This document shows, in pieces, positions 31,988 to 42,566 of a stretch of DNA of 64,000 nt. Location: contig CAJNDS010002518.1 of the NCBI GenBank assembly GCA_905221605.1, forward strand, positions 184,001-248,000. The letters are read 5' to 3'. Origin of the DNA: Symbiodinium natans (lineage: Eukaryota; Sar; Dinophyceae; Suessiales; Symbiodiniaceae). Position 1 is the first letter of the stretch, and every line of letters starts with the position of its first letter. Under the pieces are notes generated by a model. That model saw nothing but the letters and a program-made list of their open reading frames with translations. It did not search any database and was not told the origin of the DNA. Position numbers and translations under genes: made by a program.

Positions 31988-33364
31988 GTGGGTGGGGGGA
32001 TGGGGGGGGGGGGGGGGGGGGGGGGGGGGTGGGGTGCGTGTCTCAGCCTGTCAGCGTGCGGGGGTTCAAGGAATTAGGGGTTTTAGTTCAGGGGTTCTGG
32101 GATTTTTGAATTTTAGGTGCCGAAGGGTTTAGGGACTGAGGGGTGTAAGGGTTTCGGGATTTAGGGGCTTAGGGGTTTGGGGAGTTTAGGGGTTTGGGGG
32201 CTTAGGGGTTGAGGGATTCAGGTTTGCGGGTTCGGGTTTAGGGGTTCAATGGTTTTGGGGTTTGGGGGTTTACGGTTGGGGATTAGGGTTTAGGCCCGGA
32301 TGCCACGCACTTCGGTTAGTAGGAGTTATTTGGCGACCCCACGGCCGAAAATTTGGACCCCCGAAAATGACCTGCAAGGCAAACAAGAATGAGCAAAGCA
32401 CCTAACCCCAAACCAAACAACCTCAAACCCGACACTAAATATCTTGAACCCTAAACTTGACCCTAATACCCAAAATTACCTTGTTCACTCCAAACCCTAA
32501 ACCCTAAACCCTAAACCCTAAACCCTAAACCCTAAACCCTAAACCCTAAACCCGAAACCCGAAACCCTAAACCCTAAACTCTAAACCCTAAACCCTAAAC
32601 CCTAAACCCTGAGGGACTCCAGCTTCCCTCGCTGGACGAGCAGTTTTCCTTGGAGCGCACTGAGCGCAGAGCTCCGAGCAAGTTCGTTGTGCTGCTGGCC
32701 AACCTTAGCTTGAGTCAATGGGTTTAGGGTTTAGGGTTTAGGGTTTAGGGTTTAGGGTTTAGGGTTCTTGGGAGGGCCCCCCCTCATGCTAACAGTCCTT
32801 AATGGGGATTATTCGGGATTAGAGTATCCCTTTTATAATCCCTATTACGGACTGTTAGTATAAGGGGGAACATCCCAAGGTAGTTCCCTGAAGAGAGAGG
32901 GTTTAGGGCTTGGCGTGCCTTTTTGGGTCTCCCTGTAGACTATGGCACCCTTGTAAAAAGGACCAGAACTGCCCTGAGAAAAAGGGTAGAAATCAAGAGT
33001 TTGAGAGTGACACACGGAAAATCATATATATGTATATATATATATATATCACTATTATATCATAGTATAGTGTTTTTTGTTTTGTGGTTCAGGGCTGGCG
33101 GGATTGCTTAGAATCTTTTGGGATGCGGAAAGCTTTTGTCCTGCCAGGTCATGCCAAGCTACCGCACTTCTCCGGAGACGAGGGAAGCGATGCAAAGCTC
33201 GCCGAAGGCACTGCGGGTTTGGGGTTTAGGCCGGTCAAGGGTTTAGGCTTAGGGGAAGAGGTGGGAAGTTCCGCTGCCAGGTCATACCAGCCGCCCCTGA
33301 AACTCCTGAGCCGGCGACAGAGGCAGTGGTCCCAGTCATAGCGGAGGCAACTTCGCAAGAGTGA
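30480..33364 (+). CDS. Unknown membrane protein gene, several exons
   Basis: Not recognised, and possibly more than one gene. Candidate exons: about 30489-30580 (KLLPLFVRGMDNFEYK up to AAG|GC), about 30671-30745 (VALPNWADYIVGGVIVLPGM, a likely membrane helix), about 31362-31417 (SGQAVAFVVALGIGAGG, a second hydrophobic segment), about 32629-32697 (LPSLDEQFSLERTERRAPSK), 33148-33207 (VMPSYRTSPETREAMQSSPK, CAG|G and AAG|GC) and 33281-33364 (VIPAAPETPEPATEAVVPVI, ending ATSQE and TGA). The last two join in phase 0 over a 73-nt intron with TTTAGG units. Two family-A foldback elements and two large CCCTAAA arrays lie between these exons, as in the 14-3-3 introns. Confidence 0.45.
30950..31010. repeat. 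Poly-C tracts
   Basis: Two C runs of about 27 and 17 bases separated by a short spacer. Confidence 0.9.
31264..31357. repeat. CCCTAAA array
   Basis: About 13 heptamers with minor variants. Confidence 0.93.
31465..31572. repeat. CCCTAAA array, near perfect
   Basis: About 15 perfect heptamers. Confidence 0.97.
31671..31780. mobile_element. Family A foldback repeat, copy A3
   Basis: Left arm GTTGGGATGTTCCCCCTTCT with AGAGTCCTTCATGGGGATTA; right arm CCCTATTGAAGGAGTGTTAG and GAGAACATCTCAGGG. Confidence 0.72.
31915..32034. repeat. 72-base poly-G tract and G-rich flank
   Basis: Uninterrupted run of 72 G (31915-31986), then about 45 more mostly G bases. A tract this long is prone to assembly error and could form G-quadruplexes. 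Confidence 0.9.
32491..32612. repeat. CCCTAAA array
   Basis: About 17 heptamers, with CCCGAAA and CTCTAAA variants in the middle. Confidence 0.95.
32719..32766. repeat. TTTAGGG array
   Basis: Seven perfect heptamers abutting the family-A copy that follows. Confidence 0.95.
32767..32880. mobile_element. Family A foldback repeat, copy A4 (best preserved)
   Basis: Left arm TTGGGAGGGCCCCCCCTCAT with GCTAACAGTCCTTAATGGGG; right arm TAATCCCTATTACGGACTGT with TAGTATAAGGGGGAACATCC and CAAGG. The arms pair over about 45 bp. The element lies between candidate exons at 32697 and 33148. Confidence 0.82.
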
Positions 33365-33505
33365 CGGCTCGCAGTGTGAACCATCGTTGCAGCATATAGT
33401 CACAGCTCAGCACTTCGCAAGATGAGCGAAAGCAACCCAAGTCTTCTTGGAGGACTGCGGCTGTCACCCTAAGTTCTCTGTTCCAGGTCTCAGACCCAGC
33501 TGACA

Positions 33506-33985
33506 ATGCAAATCAATAGTTCACGACTTGCGTGTCAAAGCTTAAACTGTTTGTCAAACGCGGTGCAAGCTTCATGCGAAGAAGCGGCAGCAAAAGTGGG
33601 CCAGCAGGTCATGAACCAGCTAGTTCCATGCGCATTTGCTCCCGACACACGCCAAGGTTTCTCGATGTTTGTGATCGCTCTTCCGCAGCCTTTGACTACA
33701 ACACATCTCTGTGTGCATGCAAGCCACTGCCAGACTAGGGAGCATTCGAGTATTACCGCAGCGACTTGTTTTCGCCGACAGCTCAGCACTCAATAGGCCG
33801 GCTTAGGGGTTTATAGAGTCCATAGTTTCTTTTTTTTTTTTTCGGGGGGCCGGGCTTGTCGAGTAGGGCTTGTAGATGCTTTTCGTTTATCGGGCCCGAT
33901 TTTGTTTTCGGGAGCGGCCTCGGGCCTGAAACGCCATCTGCAGCGCGCTGCGCGTGCGGACGGCCAGGCGGCCATGGAGGCTTGA
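33506..33985 (+). CDS. Unknown gene, candidate exons near its 3' end
   Basis: Not recognised. Frame from ATG 33506 contains SNAVQASCEEAAAKVGQQVM and NQLVPCAFAPDTRQ, with a GT donor near 33658. About 33912-33985 reads GAASGLKRHLQRAARADGQ, then AAMEA and TGA. Ala/Lys/Arg-rich helices. The connection between the two is a guess. Confidence 0.28.
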
Positions 33986-34205
33986 GATAGGGGGGGGGAG
34001 GCGTTGCGGGACAGTTGAGCCTTTAGGGCCCTAGGGCTTGAGGGCTTGGAGATGTTTAGAGTGTTTCTCCTACAGAAAAGATGCGATTTTTTTGCTGTGC
34101 CGCATGACAATGAGCACAGGTTCGGCGAGCCCAGTGAGTATAGGACACATCCACGCACGCGCGCACGCACGATCAAAACCTTTTTTGTTTCGGGCGCACG
34201 CACAC

Positions 34206-34312
34206 ATGGGTCTTTCCCAAAACAGGGGGACCCCTTTCTACTCCAAATAGAACAGCATCCCCCTAAAAGGGGGGGCCCCCGAAAAGGGTACCCCCTGGAA
34301 ACCCCCACATGT
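34206..34312. mobile_element. Family B repeat, copy B3
   Basis: Shares ACTCCAAATAGAA, CCCCCTAAAAGGGG, GAAAAGGGTACCCCCTGGAA and ACCCCCACAT with the copy at 38645-38727. Confidence 0.6.
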
Positions 34313-34510
34313 TACATGCTGGTCTCAGCCGGAAACAACCTGCTCTTTCTTACTTCCTCGGAGAGCACGACGTGCAGGTCGGTGGCCGGGGTGCTTTGAC
34401 GACCTTCCGGAGGTGCCACAAAGAAGTTCTGTTCGAGAGGGTTTAGGGTTTCATTAGGGGTTTTAATTTGGGCTTAAGTGGGGGGTAATCAAGGTTTAAT
34501 TAGGGTTTAA

Positions 34511-35050
34511 TTAGTTAGGGGTTTCAAGTTTGGGGTGAACAGTGAAAGGCCGCTGACGGAGAGCAGCGCTGACGTGGACGTGGAGGTGCACATTTGCGCA
34601 CGAGTGCACGCAACTTGCCAGCCCTGGCTCTCTTGCAGGGTGGGATTGGCATAAACGGATTGGATCGCGCAGAGATTCGTGAGCGATCCCGAGAGGAGCC
34701 AGGCCATGGATGTTGAGACATTGTGCGTTGCAGGACGAGAGCTTGCGCGGGTTGACATCCTTGCTTGCTGTGAATCCATGCAGGTCACTCACCGCACTTC
34801 TCGCGTGGATCAGCTTCCTCACCACGTGCCTCGTCTCCACATGGTCGTGCAAGCCTCGGCAAGATGGTCGGGCATATCTTCCAAGCCTTCGAATCTCCTC
34901 AACTCCCAAGCCCTGCGATGGGCGGACATGTTTTGTGCTCAGAGATGTGCCAGGCACATCGCCCAAGTCAAACATGGCAAACATGTCCCGACCTCGATTT
35001 GGGAAGATGCGAGAGACAATTTCAGTAAGGTAGATCAAGCTAGATTCTAG
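34511..35050. other. Region open on both strands, coding status unclear
   Basis: A 175-codon minus-strand ORF (34511-35038) overlaps 107- and 123-codon plus-strand ORFs. The plus-strand frame from 34710 contains a hydrophobic segment (SLTALLAWISFLTTCLVSTW) and a CAG|G...CAG|GT exon-like part at 34733-34783. The minus-strand frame is longer but would break the all-plus gene order. Neither resembles a family I know. Confidence 0.25.
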
Positions 35051-35338
35051 CTAGATCTCACCCAGGTAGGCCTCTGGACCAACCTTATACATCCTTTCCC
35101 CTCTAATTACCCTATGCCCAAATACCTCCCTACACTACACCCTAAAACCTCAACCATATTGCTGTAGAGTGCATGTACCTCATCATACTGCATATAAGCA
35201 CGGGAATACACATATTTGTGTGCGTATACTTGAGCCCCGAAGTCACCAGGACGAGTATATCTCTTTTGGTTCCCGGGTCCCCGGCTGCAAAAAAAGGGAC
35301 CCTAGCACTTGGGTACCACAACAGGACCCTAAGTTCAG

Positions 35339-35392
35339 GGATGTAGGGTTTAGGGTTAGGCCTAGGGCTTAGGGTTTAGAGTTTAGGGGCCC
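35339..35392. repeat. TTTAGGG units, degenerate
   Basis: Six imperfect G-strand heptamers. Confidence 0.8.
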
Positions 35393-35504
35393 AGCCAGTA
35401 AAGGCAGAGAGCAGCAACGGCCATGGGCCGCGTGCAGAACATTGGCAGGCAGAGGTGGGTTGCCCTGCTAGCGTGCTGGTATCGCAGTTTCGGGTTTGGG
35501 GTTT

Positions 35505-35562
35505 GGGTTTAGGTTTAGGGTTTAGGGTTAGGGGTTTAGGGTTTAGGGTTTAGGGTTTCCAT
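35505..35562. repeat. TTTAGGG array
   Basis: Eight heptamers, two of them shortened by a base. Confidence 0.9.
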
Positions 35563-35828
35563 GTGCGCGTGTGTGTCACACCCTGTACGTACGGGATGTG
35601 GAAGTCGCCATCAAAAGCCGTGCAAGAGCTGAAGAGGATTCTTGCAGCCGTGAGGGGATCCACCCTAGTAAGACCTTAGCGTCAGCCATTCTAATGATGG
35701 TACTAGTGGTTTAGGGTTTAGGGTTTGGGGTTTAGGGTTTAGGTTTTTGCTATTGAAACCAGTCGCCCCCAGAGAATCCCAGAGAGTTTCCCCGAAGTGC
35801 CCCCTAGAATCCCCCACACCGCAGCGAA

Positions 35829-35932
35829 TCGGGTTTAGGGTTTAGGGTTTAGGGTTTAGGGGTTAGGGTTTAGGCCCTCGGGTTTAGGGTGTAGGGTTTA
35901 GGGTTTAGGGCTAGGGTTTAGGAATAGGGTTC
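35829..35932. repeat. TTTAGGG array
   Basis: About 12 heptamers with several insertions. A candidate exon frame (KAVQELKRILAAVRG, about 35610-35665) lies upstream and remains unassigned. Confidence 0.88.
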
Positions 35933-36198
35933 CTTGGCGTGTCGATTTGCGGAGCAAGCCGCAAAGAGCACTTCCCTCAAGCCACTGCATCTCAAGAGAG
36001 CCCACCCGTCGAGACATCCGAGCAGAGTTCCCCTGGAGCGCGAATGATTTTAGGGTGGGGCTGTTTGAAGTCGGCATGTATTGGCGGTTCTGGTGGCGGC
36101 GGCGGTGGTGTTAGGATGTGGTTTTCTTCCGAGAGATGGAGGGTGGCTCATGGCAGGTCTGCTCAGTCGGCCGGGGAGGCTGGGACGTAAGCCTGCAC

Positions 36199-36265
36199 AC
36201 AGGGTTTAGGGTTTAGGGTTTGGGGTTTAGGGTTTAGGGTTTGGGGTTTAGGGTTTAGGGTTTCA
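36199..36265. repeat. TTTAGGG/TTTGGGG array
   Basis: Nine heptamers alternating two TTTAGGG with one TTTGGGG, a small higher-order repeat. Confidence 0.9.
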
Positions 36266-36579
36266 TGAGTTTTCGGCCTTTTTGAGCAAAGAGGGTGTAA
36301 CCGAAGCGGGCTGCACGAGAAACATGGCCCAAGTCTTTTCAAGGGTGTAAGGGTTTGTAAGGGCTTCAATGAGTTTAGGGCTTCACAGGTTTAATGCTCC
36401 AAGCCACCTAAACCCTTGAACTCCAAACCCCCAAAACCCCAAAAAACCCGAAAAACTCAAAAAAAACCAAAAAACCCAAAAACCCAAAACACCCTAAACC
36501 CCCCAGACCCCCCAAACCCCCAAAAAACACCAGAAAACCCAACCCCCGAAACCCTAAACCTAAACGCCTCAAACCCCAA

Positions 36580-36630
36580 CCAACCCTAAACCCTAAACCC
36601 TAGACCCTAAACCCTAAACCCTGAACCCCA
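36580..36630. repeat. CCCTAAA array
   Basis: Seven heptamers; degenerate CCCC(A)n DNA precedes it from 36395. Confidence 0.88.
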
Positions 36631-36711
36631 CGGACAGGCCGTGGTGGCTGCCGCCCTGTCTGGCGCGGGCAGGCGCTTACCCGTCGGCGTGGCGACCTCA
36701 GATTGCTACCC

Positions 36712-36830
36712 TAAACCCTAAACCCTAAGCCCTCTACCCTAAACCCTAAACCCTAAACCCTGAACCCTGAACCCTGAACCCTGAACCCCGAACCCTGAAC
36801 CCTGAACCCTGAACCCTAAACCCTAAACCC
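36712..36830. repeat. CCCTAAA/CCCTGAA array
   Basis: About 17 heptamers with a homogeneous CCCTGAA block of eight. A short exon-like frame (AVVAAALSGAGR, about 36637-36672) sits just upstream. Confidence 0.95.
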
Positions 36831-37239
36831 ATTTCAAGGGCTTCGGGGGTCTTAGGCATTCGACGCCCGATATCACAAAGTCGAGCCACATCAAGGTCAT
36901 GTCTGGGCGATTGCGGCATACACGCTCACGGCAGTTGGGCTTTACGAGGTTCGGAGTTCAGGTTTTTCTGCGCATTTCTGCGCTGAGTTTAGGGTTTGGG
37001 GTTTCGGGTTTGTTGTTTGGGGTTTTGGGGATTTTTTGGTGCTTTTTTGAGTTTCTTGTTGTTGCCTCAGCTCGCTAATTTTACGCTCTGCACGGAGTCG
37101 TCACCTCAACCAACTGGGGGGCTTCCGTGGCTTTTCCTGCGACCTGAAGTCTACCCAGCTTCCCTGCCCAGGGAGCCCAGAGCTCCTTCATTTGGGAACA
37201 GACCGGAAGAATGACATGATATAGGGTTGCTTATCATGA

Positions 37240-37437
37240 ATGGACGTCTTTCTTCTTGATAAAGGGGATTCCGTCCCTGTCGCAGAAGGCAGAAGTTTGG
37301 AGTATCTCCGTGCTGTTCTCCAGGCCGCGTTGCGGAGAACTCCCGCGACGAGGCAGACGGTGAACGAGGCGATCCGGAGATCTTTCAGAATGATGGTCCC
37401 TCTTGGAGTCGATGATCACCACTTTTTTGCTGTATGA
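37240..37437 (+). CDS. Small ORF or exon, unknown
   Basis: 65-codon ORF with VPVAEGRSLEYLRAVLQAAL and RRTPATRQTVNEAIRRSF. Composition is coding-like, helical and basic. It may be an exon of the gene whose exon starts at 37696. An antisense ORF covers the same bases. Confidence 0.3.
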   Translation: MDVFLLDKGDSVPVAEGRSLEYLRAVLQAALRRTPATRQTVNEAIRRSFRMMVPLGVDDHHFFAV

Positions 37438-37695
37438 TCTTGAAGAGCCACCAGATGAGCTTGCAAGAGAGAAGGGATCTGAATGTGGTGTTCGCCGTGT
37501 GATTTTGTTGTCCTCACAGGGGTCAGGTTGGGGGTTCCCAATCACTAGAAGTCACGGTCTTGAAGGCCACAACCCTTCACCATCGCCCTAAGCCCAAGTG
37601 GCATGCTTCGTTTTGGGGCTGGGCCGGGGTGTCTGAGCAAGAGTTCGGTGGTATCTGCCGTTTCAGTAGTAAGCCGAGCTATATTGCTTCGTCAG

Positions 37696-38290
37696 GTAAG
37701 GCGGCAGCTGGATGAAAATTTGCAAAAAGACGGGGCCAGCCCCTCAGACCTCAGACCCTTCCGAGAACTTCGAGTCTTCAACGCTGGAGAGATGATGGCT
37801 TGTGCCAAGGAATGCTATGCCGTTTGCATGGCTGGTGGTTTAGACTTGGCCCGGGCGCCAGTGAAGCCTTGGCAGGTTGAAAGTTGTCTTGCCACAGCGT
37901 CGTTTTGAAGGGCATATATATATACACATTTAATATGTAATATGTATATGTATATGTATGTATATGTATATGTATGTGTATATGGAAAATGCATATGTGT
38001 ATGTAGATGTAGTAACAAATTGGCATGAAGCGTGGGGCCGATGTTCGAAGCAACATTGGCTGTCTTATTGTATCTGCTGAAATGGTGACTCTCCTACTTG
38101 TTCCAGCAGGTTCTGTTGTAAACCCTAAACCCTAAACCCAAAACCCGAAACCCTAAACCCTAAACCCTAAACCCTAGACCCCGAGCCCAAGACACCCGGC
38201 GGTCAAGCGTGATCGCAAGTCACCCAAGTGTCTGAGGCTGGCTTGGCAGAGGCGAGTGCACCCACCACGGAGGCTTGCACGACAGAATAG
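37696..38290 (+). CDS. Unknown gene, long exon and terminal exon
   Basis: Not recognised. Exon 37696-37875 is 60 codons between CAG|G and CAG|GT. It reads VRRQLDENLQKDGASPSDLR, PFRELRVFNAGEMMACAKEC and YAVCMAGGLDLARAPVKPWQ. The TA-rich stretch 37910-37985 then looks intronic. About 38228-38290 reads VSEAGLAEASAPTTEACTTE followed by TAG, a plausible terminal exon. The join is inferred. Confidence 0.45.
37911..37988. repeat. TA/TATG microsatellite
   Basis: Imperfect TATATG/TATGTA run. Confidence 0.85.
38119..38180. repeat. CCCTAAA array
   Basis: Eight heptamers with AACCCA and CCCGAAA variants. Confidence 0.88.
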
Positions 38291-38485
38291 CTACTCCAGA
38301 TAGCCAAACCCTAAACCCTAAACCCTAAAATGGATACCCCAAGGTTCCAGTGCCTTTTCCGTTCATCTAGTTTGTCTGCTCAAGAGTGATCGTCACCAAG
38401 AGGTAGCACGTGCTTCGGCAGCGGCAGCGGCAGCGGCACTGTCCCAAGCTTCCAGGAGGGCTGGAAGACAAGCTTGCTGGGAAGC

Positions 38486-38535
38486 TCAGGGTTTAGGGTT
38501 TAGGGTTTGGGGTTTAGGGTTTAGGGTTTAGGACG
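38486..38535. repeat. TTTAGGG array
   Basis: Seven heptamers, one TTTGGGG. Confidence 0.9.
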
Positions 38536-38644
38536 GGGGGTTAGGCCTTGAAAGTTGAACTGCCTAGGCCAACGCACATCAGCCAGATACAATCAAGCAC
38601 CATCAACAGTGGCAGGGTGATCCTTGGCATGGGGGCTTGCCAAT

Positions 38645-38727
38645 ACAGGGGTGTTATACCCCAAATAGAATAGACTCCCTCATAGGGGCCCACAAGAAGG
38701 GTACCCCTACGAAAACCCCCACATCTT
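38645..38727. mobile_element. Family B repeat, copy B7
   Basis: Same order of motifs as the copy at 34206-34312: CCCCAAATAGAATAG, CTCATAGGGGCCC, AGAAGGGTACCCCTACGAAA and ACCCCCACAT. Confidence 0.6.
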
Positions 38728-38729
38728 GG

Positions 38730-41700
38730 GGCCCCCCAACTGTGCTAAGACGGGACTTGATGGACCAAGGGCCGCGAACTGTCGCAACTGGATGTCTCAC
38801 GACTGCCGTCCGACAGTCGAGGCCGTTGGCCTGGCCCACTTTCAAGATACTTAGGCTTGAGGGTTTAGGTTTAGGGTCGAGAGAGCGGCTTGTGCCTCAC
38901 CTCACTACACCTCACCCCTCTCCGTGGTGCTACCATTCGATACAGAATGATACAGAACGTGCTTGGCTGCTAGCCGGCTGCGTAACAAGGGGGGTCGGAA
39001 TCTCTGCTCGCCAGGAGCGAATAAGGAGTGGCTGGGGGTGGGCGTTGGGGAGGGGCGGGTGCCGGGGTGGGGTTGCGGGGGGGTGGGGGTACCCATGCCG
39101 AAAACCCAAATTTTTGGCTGGTGTTGGGCAGGCGATGAGAGGTGGGGTGACTGCTCCTACGGCCCAAGGCCTGCGGATATCTTATGGTCCCTCTATAATT
39201 ATACTATAGCAGCCCCCAATCCCTATTCCAATTATGAAGGCCCCTATATTACTTTGATGGGAGCGAATATTATGAGACCCGGCATCGGGAATCCTCCTCC
39301 CACCGCCGTTCGCAGGGCTCTCGTCGTTGCTCTCCGCTACCTTTCTGTAATGCCAAAGCCCTAGACAACCCCAGGTATGTTTCCCGAAGCACACTATGTG
39401 TCTGTTCTTATATAACCCTCAATCCGAAGCCCTACTTGCAAACAAGCTAGTTGCTTTAACGTTGGTGTATGCGCGGTCTCCACCCCTGGAGTCCCAATTT
39501 CCTTGGGAGGTGGCAGCCACTCTTCGCTGGCACAGGCCTGCGACTTACCGCAGTCTTCGCGCCAGCGTGTACAGTTTAGGGTTTATTGTTTAGGCTTTTG
39601 CTGGAGAAGTAATGTCGAGTTAAGCAGTGAACTTTGACCATCTGACGACTGCTACTATTGCTGAAGCTTGCTGAGCGTGTAGTTGGAAAGTATCTCGTAC
39701 ATTGTTGTAGGTTCACTCTTCCGTCTTCTGTGTCAACACCGACAGTACAGCCACTACTGCATTCGTCGGCGCAAGGGTCGTTCGGCCGTTTGTCCGCTTT
39801 GGATCGAAGGGTTAAAGGGTATATACAAGGGGTACATAAGAGGTTCCCTGTTTAAGGGCCCATACTAAGGCGCCCATGTAACGACCCGAAAAATTAGGAT
39901 GTAGGGTTGGGTTTTTCTTTTTCAGCTTGGGCATCACTGTGGGACTAAACCCCGAAGCCCCTAAACCCCGAAACCCCCTAAACCCCTAAACCCCGAAACC
40001 CCCTAAACCCCTAAACCCCCTAAACCCCTAACCCCTAAACCCTTTATTACATCTTAAACACCTAAGCCCCCAAACCGCTAACCCCCTGAACCCCGGCTCT
40101 TGGTCCCTAAATCTCTAAAAATCTCTAAACATCCTAAAAAATCACCCAAAATCCCTAAAAATCATCCACGCAAAGGGCCGCCTGGACAGACTGGGAGGCC
40201 TTGCCCAGGGCTTGATTGGTGAAGGATGGGGGGGGGGAAGTTGCTCCGAGAGCTTCGGGGAGGGTTAGGGTTTGGGTTAGGGCTTCGGGCTTAGGGCTTA
40301 GGGCTTAGGGTTTAGGGTTCAGGGTTTGCCTACCGTACTCAATCTAATTTTGGAGTCGTGTGCCCTTGGTGGGGTCCCTGTATAGGGATCCCATACTCTG
40401 AGCCATAGATGTACCTGGGACTCTTCTTGCCTACAGTTTAGTAGTAAGTATCCCCCCCCCCCTCCCCGTATAATTTCGTAGATATGACCCCTTCAAAATG
40501 TAGGTAAAGAGGCCAGTTTAGGGCTTCAGGGCCTACTTCGTAGCCCAGTAGCCATATTGTAAGAAGGGCACACTCATTGTTTGGGCAAGGTTTGCGATTT
40601 TTCAGGAGCTTGGTGTTTGGTCAGGCACATTTGTGCTCGGTGATATCGCGTACGGCAGGTTTGCTTTCAGAAGTTCTCCGAGACACGTCATGGTGTTTGT
40701 TGACCTTAAACCCTAAAACCCTCCTAAACCTTTCAACCTCAACCCTCGACCTTAAACCATAAACTGGTTCCTTGCATGAAGCAAAGACTCATAGATCAGA
40801 GAGGGTTCAGGAGCTAGGCCGCACAGCCTCGCAGTGCAAGCCGGCCCCCAAGACTAGGGTCTAGGGTCTATGGGTTTATGGGTTTAGGGTTTAGGGTTTA
40901 GGGTTTAGGGTTTAGGACTTAGGGTTTAGGGTTTAGGAGCCTCTTGCAGACTCATGTCCAATGCCTTGAACCCACCGCGGCAAGGGGGCTTGGTAAGACA
41001 CTTTGGCACGGGCGAGAACATTGTTCTCTACTTGCAGTTCTTCGGAAACAAGGTTGGGATTCCTGCATGCATGTACAAGCCGTTGCTTGAATGAAGGCGC
41101 GCACGCAAGGGCGCGCGGGTGCGGCCTGTAGTTGGCATGTACCACCGCGCTTCATAGCACTGTTGCACTCATTCAGCCCGCAGGACGTCTTTGCATTTGG
41201 CTTCGGTTGCATCGTCACTTGCTGGCAAGAGATATCACGGCAGCGAGCAATCGTAAAGTTTGGTGCATCTCGAACGGTGTGATTTGCTACGAGATTGTCT
41301 GATATCAATCGATGCATCCAGGCCCGCCCTAGTTTGTGTTGTGTGTTGTATCCGGCACTGTAAAAGTGGGGCTAGCCCTGTGGCGCTCGCAGATTCCATC
41401 CTGTCCGCTGCGGCGATATCCAAGTACCTCAGGTATGTTGGAGCTTCGAGCAAAACGAGCTCGACCAGATACGCGATGCAATGAAGCCGCTACTTGCCTG
41501 AGCAGACTGTCCGTGTGATGTGGCAAGATTATTGCGCGCACGCTGCGTCCAAAGCCCTAAACCTCAAATCCTAAGCAATACCCTAAACTAACGTACTGTA
41601 GGGAGGATGGACGTCCTCTGAACTTTGCAAGCCCCTTGAAACCCTCAAGTCCCTACTGGAGTCCCTACATCCGTGAACCCCCTTAATGGATCAGGTTTCT

Positions 41701-41900
41701 GGTGCGGCCTCAAGAGCGGAGCCGCGTGACACAAAGAGAAGCTCACCAGGTTTCTGTTTCTATGGTTAATGTTGGTGGTGGCGACGATTGTTATACTGTA
41801 GTTTTGAGGTTGGGGGGGTTCACCGGGGTTCAGGGGGTTCCGTCATTAGGATTCAGGCGGGGGATGAGCTGCATCCTTGTTCAACTTGAGTCAGGTGGTT
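38730..41900. other. Stretch without an assigned gene
   Basis: Contains degenerate CCCC(T)AAA DNA at 39945-40060, a decayed possible family-B copy at 39820-39880, a TTTAGGG array at 40872-40940 and many overlapping short ORFs. I could not chain exons here. The frame ASPVALADSILSAAAISKYL (41368-41430) is the most coding-like fragment. Confidence 0.35.
40872..40940. repeat. TTTAGGG array
   Basis: Nine heptamers, some degenerate. Confidence 0.92.
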
Positions 41901-41905
41901 TCGAG

Positions 41906-42451
41906 GAGGAGACAATGAATTTCCTCTTCAAGCGAAAGGATGAGGCGCCCTTTCTTTTTGGGTCAGCCTGCCCTGCAGACGTCTCTGGGGAAGCCACCCT
42001 AAACCTCAGGCCCGAAACCCCTAAATCCCCAAAAAGCCCCTAAATCCCAGAAAAGAAACCCCTAAATCCCCAAAAAGCCCCTAAATCCCAGAAAAGAAAC
42101 CCCTAAACCCCCAAAAAGCCCCCTAAATCCCCAAAAATCCCCCAAAAGCCCCTAAATCCCAAAAAGAAACCCCTAAACCCCCAAAAGCCCCCTAAATCCC
42201 CAAAAAGAAACCCCTAAATCCCCCCAAAGCCCCCTAAATCCCCCAAAAGCCCCTAAATCCCAAAAAGAAACCCCTAAACCCCCAAAAAGCCCCTAAATCC
42301 TCCCAAAAAAGAAACCCCTAAATCCCCAAAAAGCCCCCTAAATCCCCCCAAAAAAGAAACCCCTAAATCTGAGCCTTAACGGGCTTCGGCAGCGCAGGTG
42401 GAGGTCGACGATGGCGCCGATGATGGCGATGAGCCGGCACAGGAGGCTTGA
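41906..42451 (+). CDS. Unknown gene, two 3' exons
   Basis: Not recognised. The frame up to about 42000 reads LVQLESGGF, then EETMNFLFKRK with an AAG|GA donor option at 41938. The terminal exon 42398-42451 (after CAG|G) is strongly acidic, VEVDDGADDGDEPAQEA, then TGA. The intron between them is filled by a minisatellite derived from telomere-like units. Confidence 0.42.
42003..42368. repeat. Minisatellite of CCCCTAAATCCCCAAAAAG type
   Basis: Irregular units of about 40 bp combine CCCCTAAATCCC, CAAAAAGCCC and AGAAAAGAAA in varying order, roughly eight times. The ACCCCTAAA core suggests derivation from telomere-like heptamers, giving a higher-order repeat. Confidence 0.9.
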
Positions 42452-42492
42452 ACTCGCCTCGCACAGCTTGCAGCTCTCACTCTAGTAATCGT

Positions 42493-42566
42493 AAGCCCTA
42501 AGCCCTAAGCCCTAAGCCCTAAGCCCTAAGCCCTGAGCCCTGAGCCCTAAACCCTAAACCCGAACC
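42493..42566. repeat. CCCTAAG array
   Basis: Ten heptamers, the first block homogeneous for CCCTAAG, then CCCTGAG, then CCCTAAA. Confidence 0.92.
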
